Shown in pieces: positions 34,404-42,344 of a stretch of 64,000 nt of DNA. The translations under genes were made by a program, and so were the position numbers. The stretch lies in NCBI RefSeq assembly GCF_001544875.2, contig NZ_FCOA02000036.1, positions 1 through 64,000 on the forward strand. Direction: 5' to 3'. The first letter of the stretch is position 1, and the number at the start of each line of letters is the position of its first letter. The DNA comes from Caballeronia hypogeia (GTDB lineage Bacteria > Pseudomonadota > Gammaproteobacteria > Burkholderiales > Burkholderiaceae). The notes under the pieces are model-generated. The model saw nothing but the letters and a program-made list of their open reading frames with translations. It was not told the DNA's origin and did not search any database.

Positions 34404-35672
34404 ATGAAAGCAACCCTCAAGCTTTTGCCTTTGGCTATCGGTGCGATGTTCGCCTGTCTGCCGTCCGCGAATGCGGCGCAGGACAATGTCAACGCGCTGT
34501 CGAATTTCCGTCAGACCGGCAACTCGGCGCCGGCTGAAACCATCCCGCAGACCGGCAAGACGGCCGATGCGCTGCGCAAGAACCTCGAAGAAATCAAGCT
34601 GCCGCCCGGCTTCAAGATCGAACTCTATGCCGTGGTGCCCGAGGCGCGCGCCATGGCGATCGAGCCTTCGACGGGCGTCGTGTTCGTCGGCACGCGCAAG
34701 AATCGCGTGTGGCAGGTGACGGATCGCACCAAACAGCGCGTCGCGAGCGACGTCGGACAGTTCGCCGCGTCGGTGACCTTCAAGGTGCCCAATGGCGTGT
34801 GCTTCTCGCCGGACGGAGTGCTTTATGTCGTCGAGCAGAATCGCGTGCTCGGCTTTCCGGCGGCGCAGTTTTTCGGCGAAGGCGGACCGGATGTCGCCGC
34901 GGCGGTCGTCGTGCCGCAGGGCAAGCTGATCCCGACGCAATTCGAAAGCTTCAACCACGGCGCGCGCTACTGCCGCGTCGGGCCGGACAAGAAGCTCTAC
35001 ATCGCGCTCGGCCAGCCATGGAACGTGCCGCCGAAGGACAAGCTCGCCGAACTCGACCGCAACGGGCTCGCGGGCATCATCCGGATGGATCAGGACGGCA
35101 AGAACCGCGAAACCTACGCACACGGTGTACGCAATTCGGTCGGCTTGGACTTCAATCCAAAGGACAAGACGCTGTGGTTCACGGATAACCAGGTCGACGG
35201 CATGGGCGACGACACCCCGCCGGGCGAGCTGAATCACGCGACCAAGGCGGGCGAGAACTTCGGCTTCCCGTGGTACGGCGGCGGCAAGGTGCGCACCGTC
35301 GAGTACAAGGATCAGAATCCGCCCTCGGGCATCGTGTTCCCGCAGGTCGAGTTCGCCGCGCACGCCGCCGACCTCGGCATGTCGTTCTACAACGGCAAGA
35401 TGTTCCCGCAGAAGTATCAGGGCGGCATCTTCGATGCTGAGCACGGCTCGTGGAACCGCACCAAGCCGATCGGCGCGCGCATCATGTACATCCCGATCAA
35501 GGACGACGGCACCGCGGGCGAGGCGGAAGTCTTCGCGGAAGGCTGGCTCACGTCGAGCGGCGAATACATGGGCCGCCCGGTCGACGTGCAGATGCTCCAG
35601 GACGGCTCGCTCCTCGTCTCGGATGACTATGCGGGTGCGATCTATCGCATTTCGTATACGGGGGCCAAATGA
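34404..35672 (+). CDS. Periplasmic sorbosone/glucose-dehydrogenase-like beta-propeller (PQQ-type)
   Basis: The start at 34404 (AGGAGA upstream) gives 422 residues with a signal peptide ending SANAAQ. The mature protein is a six-bladed propeller of the Gdh/sorbosone dehydrogenase family: VPNGVCFSPDGVLYVVEQNR, YAHGVRNSVGLDFNPKDKTLWFTDNQVDGMGDD, ELNHATKAGENFGFPWYGGG and GSLLVSDDYAGAIYRISY. Members oxidise sugars or aldehydes with PQQ in the periplasm. The cytochrome c gene overlapping its stop would accept the electrons. Confidence 0.85.
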   Translation: MKATLKLLPLAIGAMFACLPSANAAQDNVNALSNFRQTGNSAPAETIPQTGKTADALRKNLEEIKLPPGFKIELYAVVPEARAMAIEPSTGVVFVGTRKNRVWQVTDRTKQRVASDVGQFAASVTFKVPNGVCFSPDGVLYVVEQNRVLGFPAAQFFGEGGPDVAAAVVVPQGKLIPTQFESFNHGARYCRVGPDKKLYIALGQPWNVPPKDKLAELDRNGLAGIIRMDQDGKNRETYAHGVRNSVGLDFNPKDKTLWFTDNQVDGMGDDTPPGELNHATKAGENFGFPWYGGGKVRTVEYKDQNPPSGIVFPQVEFAAHAADLGMSFYNGKMFPQKYQGGIFDAEHGSWNRTKPIGARIMYIPIKDDGTAGEAEVFAEGWLTSSGEYMGRPVDVQMLQDGSLLVSDDYAGAIYRISYTGAK

Positions 35673-35986
35673 ACGCCGCGCTGACGGCGGCCGTGGCGAT
35701 GTGTGCGCTGGCGGCGGCGTCGAGCGCGGCGCTCGCGGCCGGCGACGTCAAGGCCGGGCGTGCGAAGGCGACGCAGTGCGCGGCGTGCCACGGCATCGAC
35801 GGCATGTCGAAGCTGCCCGAGGCGCCCAATCTGGCCGGCCAGACCGAGGAATATCTCGTCAAGGCGCTCAACGACTTCCGCTCGGGCGAACGCAAGAACG
35901 AAATGATGACGATGATGGCGAAAACCCTGTCGGACGCCGATGTCGCCAATCTGGCGGCGTACTATCACAGTCTCGGCAAGCAATGA
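35669..35986 (+). CDS. Periplasmic class I cytochrome c
   Basis: A 105-residue protein with a signal peptide to about residue 24. Heme attachment Cys37-Cys40-His41 (CAACH) is followed by GIDGMSKLPEAPNLAGQ. A C-terminal helix (ANLAAYYHSLGKQ) is typical of cytochrome c553/c4 halves. One of the Met residues at ~78-82 is the likely sixth ligand. Its ATG overlaps the dehydrogenase stop as ATGA, so the two proteins are made together and probably form an electron-transfer pair. Confidence 0.9.
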   Translation: MNAALTAAVAMCALAAASSAALAAGDVKAGRAKATQCAACHGIDGMSKLPEAPNLAGQTEEYLVKALNDFRSGERKNEMMTMMAKTLSDADVANLAAYYHSLGKQ

Positions 35987-36061
35987 CGACAGCTATTTGT
36001 CAGCAAGTGTTGTAGATTCGCTGCGGACCAAACCCGATTGCGATTTTTTTTGTTTTAGGTG

Positions 36062-36089
36062 TTGACGCGGAGACTTAAGGGTTTATACT
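36062..36089 (+). promoter_or_regulatory. Strong sigma-70 promoter of a small RNA
   Basis: TTGACG (36062-36067) and TATACT (36084-36089) are separated by 16 bases, which is very close to consensus for a GC-rich genome. Transcription should start near 36096. No gene on the plus strand starts downstream before a terminator. Confidence 0.75.
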
Positions 36090-36095
36090 TACACC

Positions 36096-36156
36096 TGTCT
36101 CCTCCATGTCTCAACCGATGTGGATTCAAGCCCGCTCAATGAAGCGGGCTTTTTTT
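36096..36156 (+). ncRNA. Candidate ~60-nt small RNA with 5' anti-Shine-Dalgarno motif
   Basis: A near-consensus promoter and an intrinsic terminator enclose a transcript of about 60 bases. It begins TGTCTCCTCCATGTC: TCTCCTCC at 36098-36105 is fully complementary to GGAGGAGA ribosome sites and would be unpaired at the 5' end. The 3' half folds into the terminator stem. No open frame has a ribosome site. By structure it resembles short Hfq-type base-pairing RNAs that block translation starts of several messages; the targets are not readable here. Confidence 0.65.
36129..36156 (+). terminator. Rho-independent terminator of the small RNA
   Basis: AGCCCGC (36129-36135) pairs with GCGGGCT (36144-36150) around TCAATGAA, followed by an uninterrupted run of eight T ending at 36156. 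Confidence 0.85.
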
Positions 36157-36188
36157 TCGCCTTTTTTCCGGTTTGCCGGAGCCCGGGG

Positions 36189-37232
36189 CTAACTGCCGTC
36201 CGGCACGTCGCCACGCAGTTCGGCCTCGATCTGGTCGATGGAAGGCAGCGTCGTTTCCAGCGAAGCCGGCACTTCCCGCAGCAGCTGATACTCGGCTACG
36301 CCCATCGGCTTGGCGACGCCGCGCAGCGCATATTCCGCGACCAGGCGGTTCTTTTCCTTGCACAGCAAGAGCCCGATGGTCGGCTGATCGTCGGGGGCTT
36401 TCAGTTGCGCATCGACAGCGGAGAGGTAGAAATTGAGCTGGCCCGCGTATTCCGGCTTGAAGGGCGTCGTTTTCAGCTCGACGACCACGTAACAGCGCAG
36501 CTTGAGGTGATAGAACAACAGGTCGATGAAGAACTCGTCGCCGCCCACCTCCAGCCGATACTGCCGCCCGACAAAGGCGAAACCCGCGCCCAGTTCCAGC
36601 AAAAACCGCGTGATGTGCCGCGTGAGCGCCTGCTCGATGTCGCGCTCCTGCGCATTCTCGGCGAGCCCGAGGAAATCGAAGATGTACGGGTCCTTGAGCG
36701 CGTCGCGCGCCAGATCGGATTGAGGCGGCGGCAGCCTTTCGCTGAAATTGGTGACGGCGCTGCCGCTGCGCGCGTGCGCGGCGGTTTCGATCTGCATCAC
36801 GAGCACCTGCCGCGACCAGCCGTGTTCGAGCGCTTTCGCGGCGTACCAGCCGCGATCGTCGGGATTTTTCAGCTTGTCGAGCAGGGTGCAGAGATGGAAC
36901 CACGGCAATTGTGCAGCAGGCTGCTGCACAAATGTCTCGTCGGGCCACGCCTGAGCCAGCGCGCGCATGTACTTGAGATTGCGCGGCGAGAAGCCCCGCA
37001 TGTCGGGGAACGCCGCCTTGAGATCGCGCGCGAGCTGATCGACGACGCCTGCGCCCCAGCCCTGACGCTGCTGGCGCTCCAGAATATCCCGCCCGATTTG
37101 CCAATACAGCGTGACCAGCTCGCGGTTCGCGCTCGCCGCCGCGCGCTGGCGCGCCCGTTCGACGCGCAGTTTCAGTTCGGCGAGCCAATGCCGGTAGTCG
37201 TCGCCCCACGCGCTGGGCAGTTTGGCGGTCAT
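36189..37232 (-). CDS. YhcG/DUF1016 family PDDEXK nuclease-domain protein
   Basis: A 347-residue protein. The N-terminal DUF1016 helical part includes ELVTLYWQIGRDILERQQRQGWGAGVVDQLARDL and GFSPRNLKYMRALAQAW. The C-terminal PDDEXK nuclease domain shows the Asp of GDEFFIDLLFYH and the ExK of VVVELKTTPFKPEY. Family members are linked to restriction and mobile-element stability. It stands alone, convergent with the small RNA. Confidence 0.9.
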   Translation of the reverse strand: MTAKLPSAWGDDYRHWLAELKLRVERARQRAAASANRELVTLYWQIGRDILERQQRQGWGAGVVDQLARDLKAAFPDMRGFSPRNLKYMRALAQAWPDETFVQQPAAQLPWFHLCTLLDKLKNPDDRGWYAAKALEHGWSRQVLVMQIETAAHARSGSAVTNFSERLPPPQSDLARDALKDPYIFDFLGLAENAQERDIEQALTRHITRFLLELGAGFAFVGRQYRLEVGGDEFFIDLLFYHLKLRCYVVVELKTTPFKPEYAGQLNFYLSAVDAQLKAPDDQPTIGLLLCKEKNRLVAEYALRGVAKPMGVAEYQLLREVPASLETTLPSIDQIEAELRGDVPDGS

Positions 37233-37635
37233 GCGGTTCCTGGTCCGACGCCGGTTGTCATGGAGCGGCCATTATCGGCGGATTCGGGCTTTCGGAACAT
37301 GGCTGCCGTGCTGCCGCGCCTTCTCCGAGGCGCGGTCTCACACGGGTTCTGCTTTGTTCTATCTGGCTGGTCTCTCGCGACGCCCCTTGCGACTGGCTTG
37401 GGGGTTTCTTTCCCAGGCTCTTCGGCCTCGATTCTTGTGTGTCGGGGTGGTCTCCCCATCGCGTCCTTCACGAAGGTCTTCGATCTCGGCTTATCCACAG
37501 TTTCCGTGCACAAGGCTGTGGATATTGTTCTTGCTACTACCGCAACATGTTGATTCGAAACTGCTTACATCCAACGCCCTTCTTTACGTCCGCCCCGGTG
37601 TCCGCCGCGCGCTCCCCAGCGCGCGCCGAATTCGG
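37233..37635. other. 403 bases without a supported gene, containing two inverted DnaA-box-like sites
   Basis: No frame has convincing protein character. TTATCCACA at 37491-37499 (plus) matches the DnaA-box consensus exactly. The inverted near-match ATATCCACA lies at 37517-37525 (minus). Together TATCCACAG (37492-37500) and CTGTGGATA (37516-37524) make a perfect 9-base inverted repeat with a 15-base spacer. The repeat could bind DnaA or simply fold in RNA. The surrounding C/T-rich sequence has the look of a dispersed intergenic repeat, which I cannot test. Confidence 0.45.
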
Positions 37636-37818
37636 TCAGTCGCCCTGGGGCATGCACGACGCCAGCATCGCGTCGAAGCGGTTCATCTCGGCGCTAAAAA
37701 TCGATTGCGGCGTCGTGGCGCTCAGTTCGTCGGCGGCGGAGCGCGGCAGCGCCATCGCGATCGTGGCCGTCGCAAGCAGCGCGACGATCATCGACATAAA
37801 CCAGGAAAAGAGAACCAT
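37636..37818 (-). CDS. Small secreted or membrane-anchored hypothetical protein
   Basis: The start at 37818 has GAGG 7 bases upstream and encodes 60 residues. MVLFSWFMSMIVALLATATI is a hydrophobic segment ending near MALPRSAAD, so a signal peptide or anchor is likely. The remaining 35 residues (SAEMNRFDAMLASCMPQGD at the end) have one Cys. A longer start at 37860 is possible but lacks a ribosome site. I recognise no family. Confidence 0.5.
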   Translation of the reverse strand: MVLFSWFMSMIVALLATATIAMALPRSAADELSATTPQSIFSAEMNRFDAMLASCMPQGD

Positions 37819-37942
37819 GGCCAACCTCGTCAGGAAAAATCTCTCTGAATCGGCGCGCATGAACGTCAGCGCGTGATGTGAAGAGTAGAGCCGCGCGACG
37901 CATCGCACAGCCCTCCGGACGGGGGGACTTGAAGGGGGGTGA

Positions 37943-38611
37943 CTACCGACGGAGCCGCGGCGCGGGGACCGGCGACACATTCTGCGCGTGCGCCGCCGCT
38001 TCCTGCGCCCGCATCGCACGGAGAAAGCCCGCGCGCTCGCGCAGGCGGCTCCAGTATTGTGCGATGGACGGCGCGAAACGCTCGCTCAGGCCGATGAGCT
38101 CCGCGAGCATCAGCGCATAGCCGACGGAAATGTCCGCTGCCGTGAAGCGGCCCGCGCACAGATACGGCTGTGTCTCCAGCAATGGCGCGAGTGTGCGCAA
38201 GCGCGCGTGGAACCAGCGCGCGTAATCCTCGACGACCTGCGGCTGCTGCCGCTCCGGCGGCTCCAGATGCGTATAGCGCAACACGAGCGTCTGTGGAAAC
38301 GTGAGCGTCGCCTCACCGAAATGCAGGAAGTTGAGATAGCGCCCGAAGTCGGCTTCGTGCGGCGCGACGTCGAGCACGCCGGGCGAATAGCGCGCGGCCA
38401 GATACTGGCAGATCGCCGCCGATTCGGTCATGAAGAGCGCATCGTCCTCCATCGCGGGAATCGTGCCGAGCGGATTCACTTCCATGAACGCGCGCGCCAG
38501 CACACGCGGCGGAAACGGCAGCATCTTCAGCTCATACGGCACGCCGATCTCTTCCAGCGCCCACAGTGGCCGGAACGAACGCGCGCTCACGCAATGATGC
38601 AGCGTAATCAC
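37943..38611 (-). CDS. Glutathione S-transferase family protein
   Basis: A 222-residue protein with the thioredoxin-like N-terminal domain (MITLHHCVSARSFRPLWALEEIGVPYEL, NPLGTIPAMEDDALFMTESAAICQYLA with the glutathione-binding ESAAI) and the helical C-terminal domain. The catalytic position is probably a Ser/Cys near residue 9. Its start is 17 bases from the crotonase stop on the same strand, so the two are cotranscribed. Confidence 0.88.
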   Translation of the reverse strand: MITLHHCVSARSFRPLWALEEIGVPYELKMLPFPPRVLARAFMEVNPLGTIPAMEDDALFMTESAAICQYLAARYSPGVLDVAPHEADFGRYLNFLHFGEATLTFPQTLVLRYTHLEPPERQQPQVVEDYARWFHARLRTLAPLLETQPYLCAGRFTAADISVGYALMLAELIGLSERFAPSIAQYWSRLRERAGFLRAMRAQEAAAHAQNVSPVPAPRLRR

Positions 38612-38628
38612 CTCGGCTCTCCCGCCGC

Positions 38629-39426
38629 TCAGCCCAGCCAGGACGGCTTGCGCTTTTCCAGAAAGCTGCGCACGCCTTCGCGGCCTTCGTCAGAAGCACG
38701 GATACGCGCGATGCGCTCCGCCGTCTCCGCGATCAAGTTTTGATCGATGTCCTTGCCCGCGAAATCCGCGACGAGCTGCTTGCACTCGCGCACGCCGTTC
38801 GGACTATTCGCGGCGATGCTCGCGGCGATCGCGTCGACGCGCGCGTCGAGCTGATCGGCGGCGACGGCTTCATGCACGAAGCCCAGACGCAGCGCTTCGG
38901 CCGCATCGAAACGCTCGGCTGTGACGAAATAGCGATGCGCCGCGCGAGCGCCCATCGCGCGGATCACGTACGGCGCGATGGTCGCGGGCATCAGGCCGAG
39001 CTTCGCTTCGGAAAGGCAGAAGTGCGCCGCATCCGCCGCGACCGCGATGTCGCAGACGGCGACCAGGCCCATGCCGCCCGCGTAGGCGTCGCCCTGCACG
39101 CGCGCGATGACCGGTTTCGAACAGGCGTAGATCGTGTTGAGCATGGTCGCGAGGCCGAGCGCGTCGGCGCGGTTTTCCGCTTCCGAATAGCCCGCCATGC
39201 GCTTCATCCAGTTGAGATCGGCGCCCGCGCAGAACGCCGGGCCGCTCGCGGCGAGCACGATGACTCGCACGTTGGCGTCGTCGTTCAGTGCGCGAAAGGC
39301 GGCCGTCAGTTCGACGATGGTCGCGTCGTCGAAAGCGTTGCGCACGTCGGGGCGATCCAGCGTCACGCGCGCGACGTACCCTTCGATGCCGAGCTTCAGG
39401 CGTTGCAGATTCGGTGCGTCGGTCAT
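38629..39426 (-). CDS. Enoyl-CoA hydratase/isomerase (methylglutaconyl-CoA hydratase-like)
   Basis: A 265-residue crotonase. Oxyanion-hole blocks are present (GPAFCAGADLNWMKRM near 62-77 and GDAYAGGMGLVAVCDIAVA near 110-128). The catalytic region FCLSEAKLGLMPATIAPYV has the Glu expected of hydratases. The N-terminal style and the WMKRM segment are those of LiuC-type 3-methylglutaconyl-CoA hydratases in leucine breakdown, but other liu genes are absent from the window. It lies upstream of the GST gene. Confidence 0.85.
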   Translation of the reverse strand: MTDAPNLQRLKLGIEGYVARVTLDRPDVRNAFDDATIVELTAAFRALNDDANVRVIVLAASGPAFCAGADLNWMKRMAGYSEAENRADALGLATMLNTIYACSKPVIARVQGDAYAGGMGLVAVCDIAVAADAAHFCLSEAKLGLMPATIAPYVIRAMGARAAHRYFVTAERFDAAEALRLGFVHEAVAADQLDARVDAIAASIAANSPNGVRECKQLVADFAGKDIDQNLIAETAERIARIRASDEGREGVRSFLEKRKPSWLG

Positions 39427-39450
39427 GTGTCGTCTCCCTGCTGCACTTGA

Positions 39451-39467
39451 ATTGAGCTTCGCTCAAT
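39451..39467. promoter_or_regulatory. Inverted repeat upstream of the crotonase gene
   Basis: ATTGAGC TTC GCTCAAT is a perfect 7-3-7 repeat located 24 bases before the crotonase start, and a further TTGAG follows at 39471. It could be a repressor operator or a leader hairpin; the position favours an operator near the promoter. Confidence 0.45.
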
Positions 39468-39622
39468 TTGTTGAGTCTTCGCGGCTTGCGCATTTCGAGA
39501 AGTGTCGACGAAAAACGTTCCTACGGTCAACCCAATTCTTTGAGCAAGACTCACAAATGGCGGGCAAGTCAATCATCCGACCAGAACGATGATCGACATG
39601 TCACAGGGTGAGCGTGCGCCGC

Positions 39623-39646
39623 CGCAATATAGTCGTATATATTACG
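39623..39646. promoter_or_regulatory. ModE-like operator upstream of modABC
   Basis: CG-C-AATATA-GTCGTA-TATATT-A-CG is fully symmetric at the named positions and resembles the CGnTATAT...ATATAnCG pattern of ModE sites. It lies about 100 bases before modA in an otherwise GC-rich stretch. Molybdate-bound ModE would repress here. No modE gene is in the window. Confidence 0.6.
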
Positions 39647-39747
39647 GTGCTTGCCCGACGGCACGGCCACACGCTCGCGGCCTGTCACATGCGTCGTCCG
39701 AAGTCGATTCCATAACCAGAATGTCAACTCGATTCAAGGAGCTTCAC

Positions 39748-40515
39748 GTGAAGATTCGTATTTTGCGCGCTTTGCTTACCGCGTTCGTTCCGCTTGCCGC
39801 GGGCATCGCCGCAACCTCCGCGCTGGCCGGCGAAGTGCAGGTCGCGGTCGCGGCCAACTTCACGGCGCCCGTGCAGGCCATCGCCGCCGACTTCGAGAAG
39901 GACACCGGCAACAAGGTGATCGCGTCCTTCGGCGCCACGGGCCAGTTCTACGCGCAGATCAAGAACGGCGCGCCCTTCGAAGTATTCCTCGCCGCCGACG
40001 ACTCCACGCCCGCCAAGCTCGATTCCGAAGGCGCCACCGTGCCCGGCAGCCGCTTCACCTACGCGACCGGCGCGCTCGCGCTGTGGTCCGCAAAAGACGG
40101 CTATGTCGACGACAAAGGCGAAGTGCTGAAGAAGAACGACTTCAAGCACATCGCGATCGCCAATCCGAAGGCCGCGCCCTACGGTCTCGCCGGTTATCAG
40201 ACGCTCGACAAGCTCGGGCTGACCTCGGAGATCAAGCCGAAGGTCGTCGAAGGCCAGAACATCTCCCAGACGCAGCAGTTCGTGGCGACGGGCAACGCGG
40301 AACTCGGCTTCGTCGCGCTCTCGCAGATCTACAAGAACGGCAAGATCACGAGCGGCTCGGCGTGGATCGTACCCGCCGATCTGCATGAACCGATCAAGCA
40401 GGACGCCGTCATCCTCAACAAGGGCAAGGACAATCCCGTCGCGAAGCAATTCATCGAATACCTGAAGGGTCCGAAGGCCGCCGCGGTGATAAAGTCCTAC
40501 GGTTATCAACTGTAA
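39748..40515 (+). CDS. modA: Molybdate ABC transporter substrate-binding protein
   Basis: The GTG at 39748 follows AAGGAG at 7 bases and gives a 255-residue product with a signal peptide ending SALAGE. The mature part has ModA signatures: VQVAVAANFTAPVQAIAADFEK, GATGQFYAQIKNGAPFEVFLAADDSTPAKLDSEG and IANPKAAPYGLAGYQTL. Ser and Val residues that bind the oxyanion are in these blocks. ATG codons further upstream lack ribosome sites. It is first in the modABC operon. Confidence 0.93.
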   Translation: MKIRILRALLTAFVPLAAGIAATSALAGEVQVAVAANFTAPVQAIAADFEKDTGNKVIASFGATGQFYAQIKNGAPFEVFLAADDSTPAKLDSEGATVPGSRFTYATGALALWSAKDGYVDDKGEVLKKNDFKHIAIANPKAAPYGLAGYQTLDKLGLTSEIKPKVVEGQNISQTQQFVATGNAELGFVALSQIYKNGKITSGSAWIVPADLHEPIKQDAVILNKGKDNPVAKQFIEYLKGPKAAAVIKSYGYQL

Positions 40516-40525
40516 AAATCGATTG

Positions 40526-41206
40526 ATGCCGCTCGATAGCGCCGATCTGCAAGCCATCACGCTGACGCTCGAACTGGCGTCGCTGACGACGGCGCTTCTG
40601 CTCGTCGTCGGCACGCCCATCGCGTGGTGGCTCACGCATACGCGCTCGAAACTCAAGGGCATCGTCGGGGCGGTCGTCGCGCTGCCGCTCGTGCTGCCGC
40701 CGACCGTCATCGGCTTCTATCTGCTGGTGCTGATGGGTCCGAACGGCTACGTCGGGAAAATCACTCAGGCGCTGGGCATCGGCCTGTTGCCGTTCACCTT
40801 CGCCGGGCTCGTCGTGGGCTCGGTGATCTACTCCCTGCCGTTCGTCGTGCAGCCCCTGCAAAACGCATTCGAGGCGATGGGCCGGCGTCCGCTCGAAGCC
40901 GCCGCGACTTTGCGCGCCGGACCATGGGACCGGTTCTTCACGATCGCGCTGCCGCTCGCGCGGCCCGGCATCATCACCGCGACGATTCTCGGTTTCGCGC
41001 ACACCGTGGGCGAATTCGGCGTCGTGCTGATGATCGGGGGCAATATTCCGGGGCGCACGCGCGTCGTGTCCGTGCAGATCTTCGACCACGTCGAGGCGCT
41101 CGAATACGCGCAGGCGCACTGGCTCGCGGGCGGCATGGTGGTGTTCTCGTTCATCGTCCTGCTGCTGCTTTATTCGGGCCGGCGTTCCGTGACGGCTCAT
41201 GTCTGA
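40526..41206 (+). CDS. modB: Molybdate ABC transporter permease
   Basis: A 226-residue inner-membrane protein with five to six helices. The ModB loop EAMGRRPLEAAATLRAGPWDRFFTIALPLARPGI is present, followed by GFAHTVGEFGVVLMIGGNIPGRT. A TTG three bases earlier is open but the ATG at 40526 is preferred. Ten bases separate it from modA, and it overlaps modC by 8 bases. Confidence 0.93.
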   Translation: MPLDSADLQAITLTLELASLTTALLLVVGTPIAWWLTHTRSKLKGIVGAVVALPLVLPPTVIGFYLLVLMGPNGYVGKITQALGIGLLPFTFAGLVVGSVIYSLPFVVQPLQNAFEAMGRRPLEAAATLRAGPWDRFFTIALPLARPGIITATILGFAHTVGEFGVVLMIGGNIPGRTRVVSVQIFDHVEALEYAQAHWLAGGMVVFSFIVLLLLYSGRRSVTAHV

Positions 41207-42344
41207 ACTCACTTCCTCCCGTTCGACGGTCGCACCCAGGCGCGCCGAGGCAAGCGCGGCCATCGAAGCGCGCTTTCTCGTCGAGCAAGGCGGCTTCACG
41301 CTCGATCTCGATCTCACGCTGCCCGGGCGCGGCGTCACCGCGATCTTCGGCCATTCCGGTTCCGGCAAGACCACGCTGCTGCGGTGTCTCGCCGGACTCA
41401 CGCGGCCGCGCGAAGGCCGGCTCGTCGTCAACGGCGAAGTCTGGCTCGATACCGCGCGCCAAGTCTTTCTGCCGACGCACAAGCGCCCGCTCGGCTATGT
41501 CTTTCAGGAAGCGAGCCTGTTTCCGCACCTGAGCGTGAAGAAGAACCTGCGCTTCGGTCTCGACCGCGTGAAGCCGGCAGAGCGGCGCGTCGATCTTTTG
41601 CAGGCGGCGGAACTGCTCGGCATCGGGCATTTGCTCGAGCGCATGCCGGCGGGTCTTTCGGGCGGCGAGCGGCAGCGCGTGGGCATCGCGCGGGCGCTCT
41701 TGACGAGTCCGCGTCTGCTGCTGCTCGATGAACCGCTCGCCTCGCTCGATCAGAAACGCAAGCTCGAAATCCTGCCGTATCTCGAACGCCTGCACGACGA
41801 GCTCGACATTCCGATGCTCTATATCAGCCACGCGCCCGAAGAAGTCGCGCGGCTCGCCGATCACCTCGTGCTGCTCGAAGGCGGCCGCGCGCTCGCGAGC
41901 GGCCCGCTCTCGGAGACGCTCGCGCGGCTCGACCTGCCGCTCGCGCTCGCCGACGACGCATCGGTCGTGTTCGAGGGCGTCGTCGATACGTTCGACCGCG
42001 CGTATGGCCTGCTGACGCTCGCGTTGCCCAACTCGGGCGCGAAGCTCACCGTCGTGCACGCACCGCTGGCCGCGGGCAAGACGATGCGGGTGACCGTCAA
42101 GGCGCGCGACGTGAGTCTGATCACCGGCGCGCACGAGCAGCATCACAGCAGCGTGCTGAACGTGCTGCCCGCGACGGTCGTCGATATCGCGAAGGACGCC
42201 AATCCGTCGCAGGCAGTCGTGCGCCTCGATGTCGACGGCTCGCCGCTGCTCGCGCGCGTGACGCGCTATTCGCTGGACCGGCTTTCGATCGTCGAAGGCA
42301 TGCGGGTCTGGGCGCAGGTGAAGGCTGTGTCGCTACTCGCCTGA
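41199..42344 (+). CDS. modC: Molybdate ABC transporter ATP-binding protein
   Basis: A 381-residue ATPase with Walker A (GHSGSGKTTLLRCLAGL), the signature LSGGERQRVGIARALL and Walker B (LLLLDEPLASLDQKRK). The C-terminal third is a mop/TOBE domain (HSSVLNVLPATVVDIAKD) that binds molybdate. Its last 12 bases overlap the end of the convergent nudK gene, so there is no room for a private terminator. Confidence 0.93.
   Translation: MSELTSSRSTVAPRRAEASAAIEARFLVEQGGFTLDLDLTLPGRGVTAIFGHSGSGKTTLLRCLAGLTRPREGRLVVNGEVWLDTARQVFLPTHKRPLGYVFQEASLFPHLSVKKNLRFGLDRVKPAERRVDLLQAAELLGIGHLLERMPAGLSGGERQRVGIARALLTSPRLLLLDEPLASLDQKRKLEILPYLERLHDELDIPMLYISHAPEEVARLADHLVLLEGGRALASGPLSETLARLDLPLALADDASVVFEGVVDTFDRAYGLLTLALPNSGAKLTVVHAPLAAGKTMRVTVKARDVSLITGAHEQHHSSVLNVLPATVVDIAKDANPSQAVVRLDVDGSPLLARVTRYSLDRLSIVEGMRVWAQVKAVSLLA

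Noticed and set aside
36107..36190. Short open frame (MSQPMWIQAR...) inside the small RNA locus
   Set aside because: It has no ribosome site (the preceding bases are CUCCUCC, the complement of one) and runs through the terminator.
37491..37525. Replication origin
   Set aside because: Only two DnaA-like boxes, no AT-rich unwinding element beside them and no dnaA, repA, parA or parB gene in the window.
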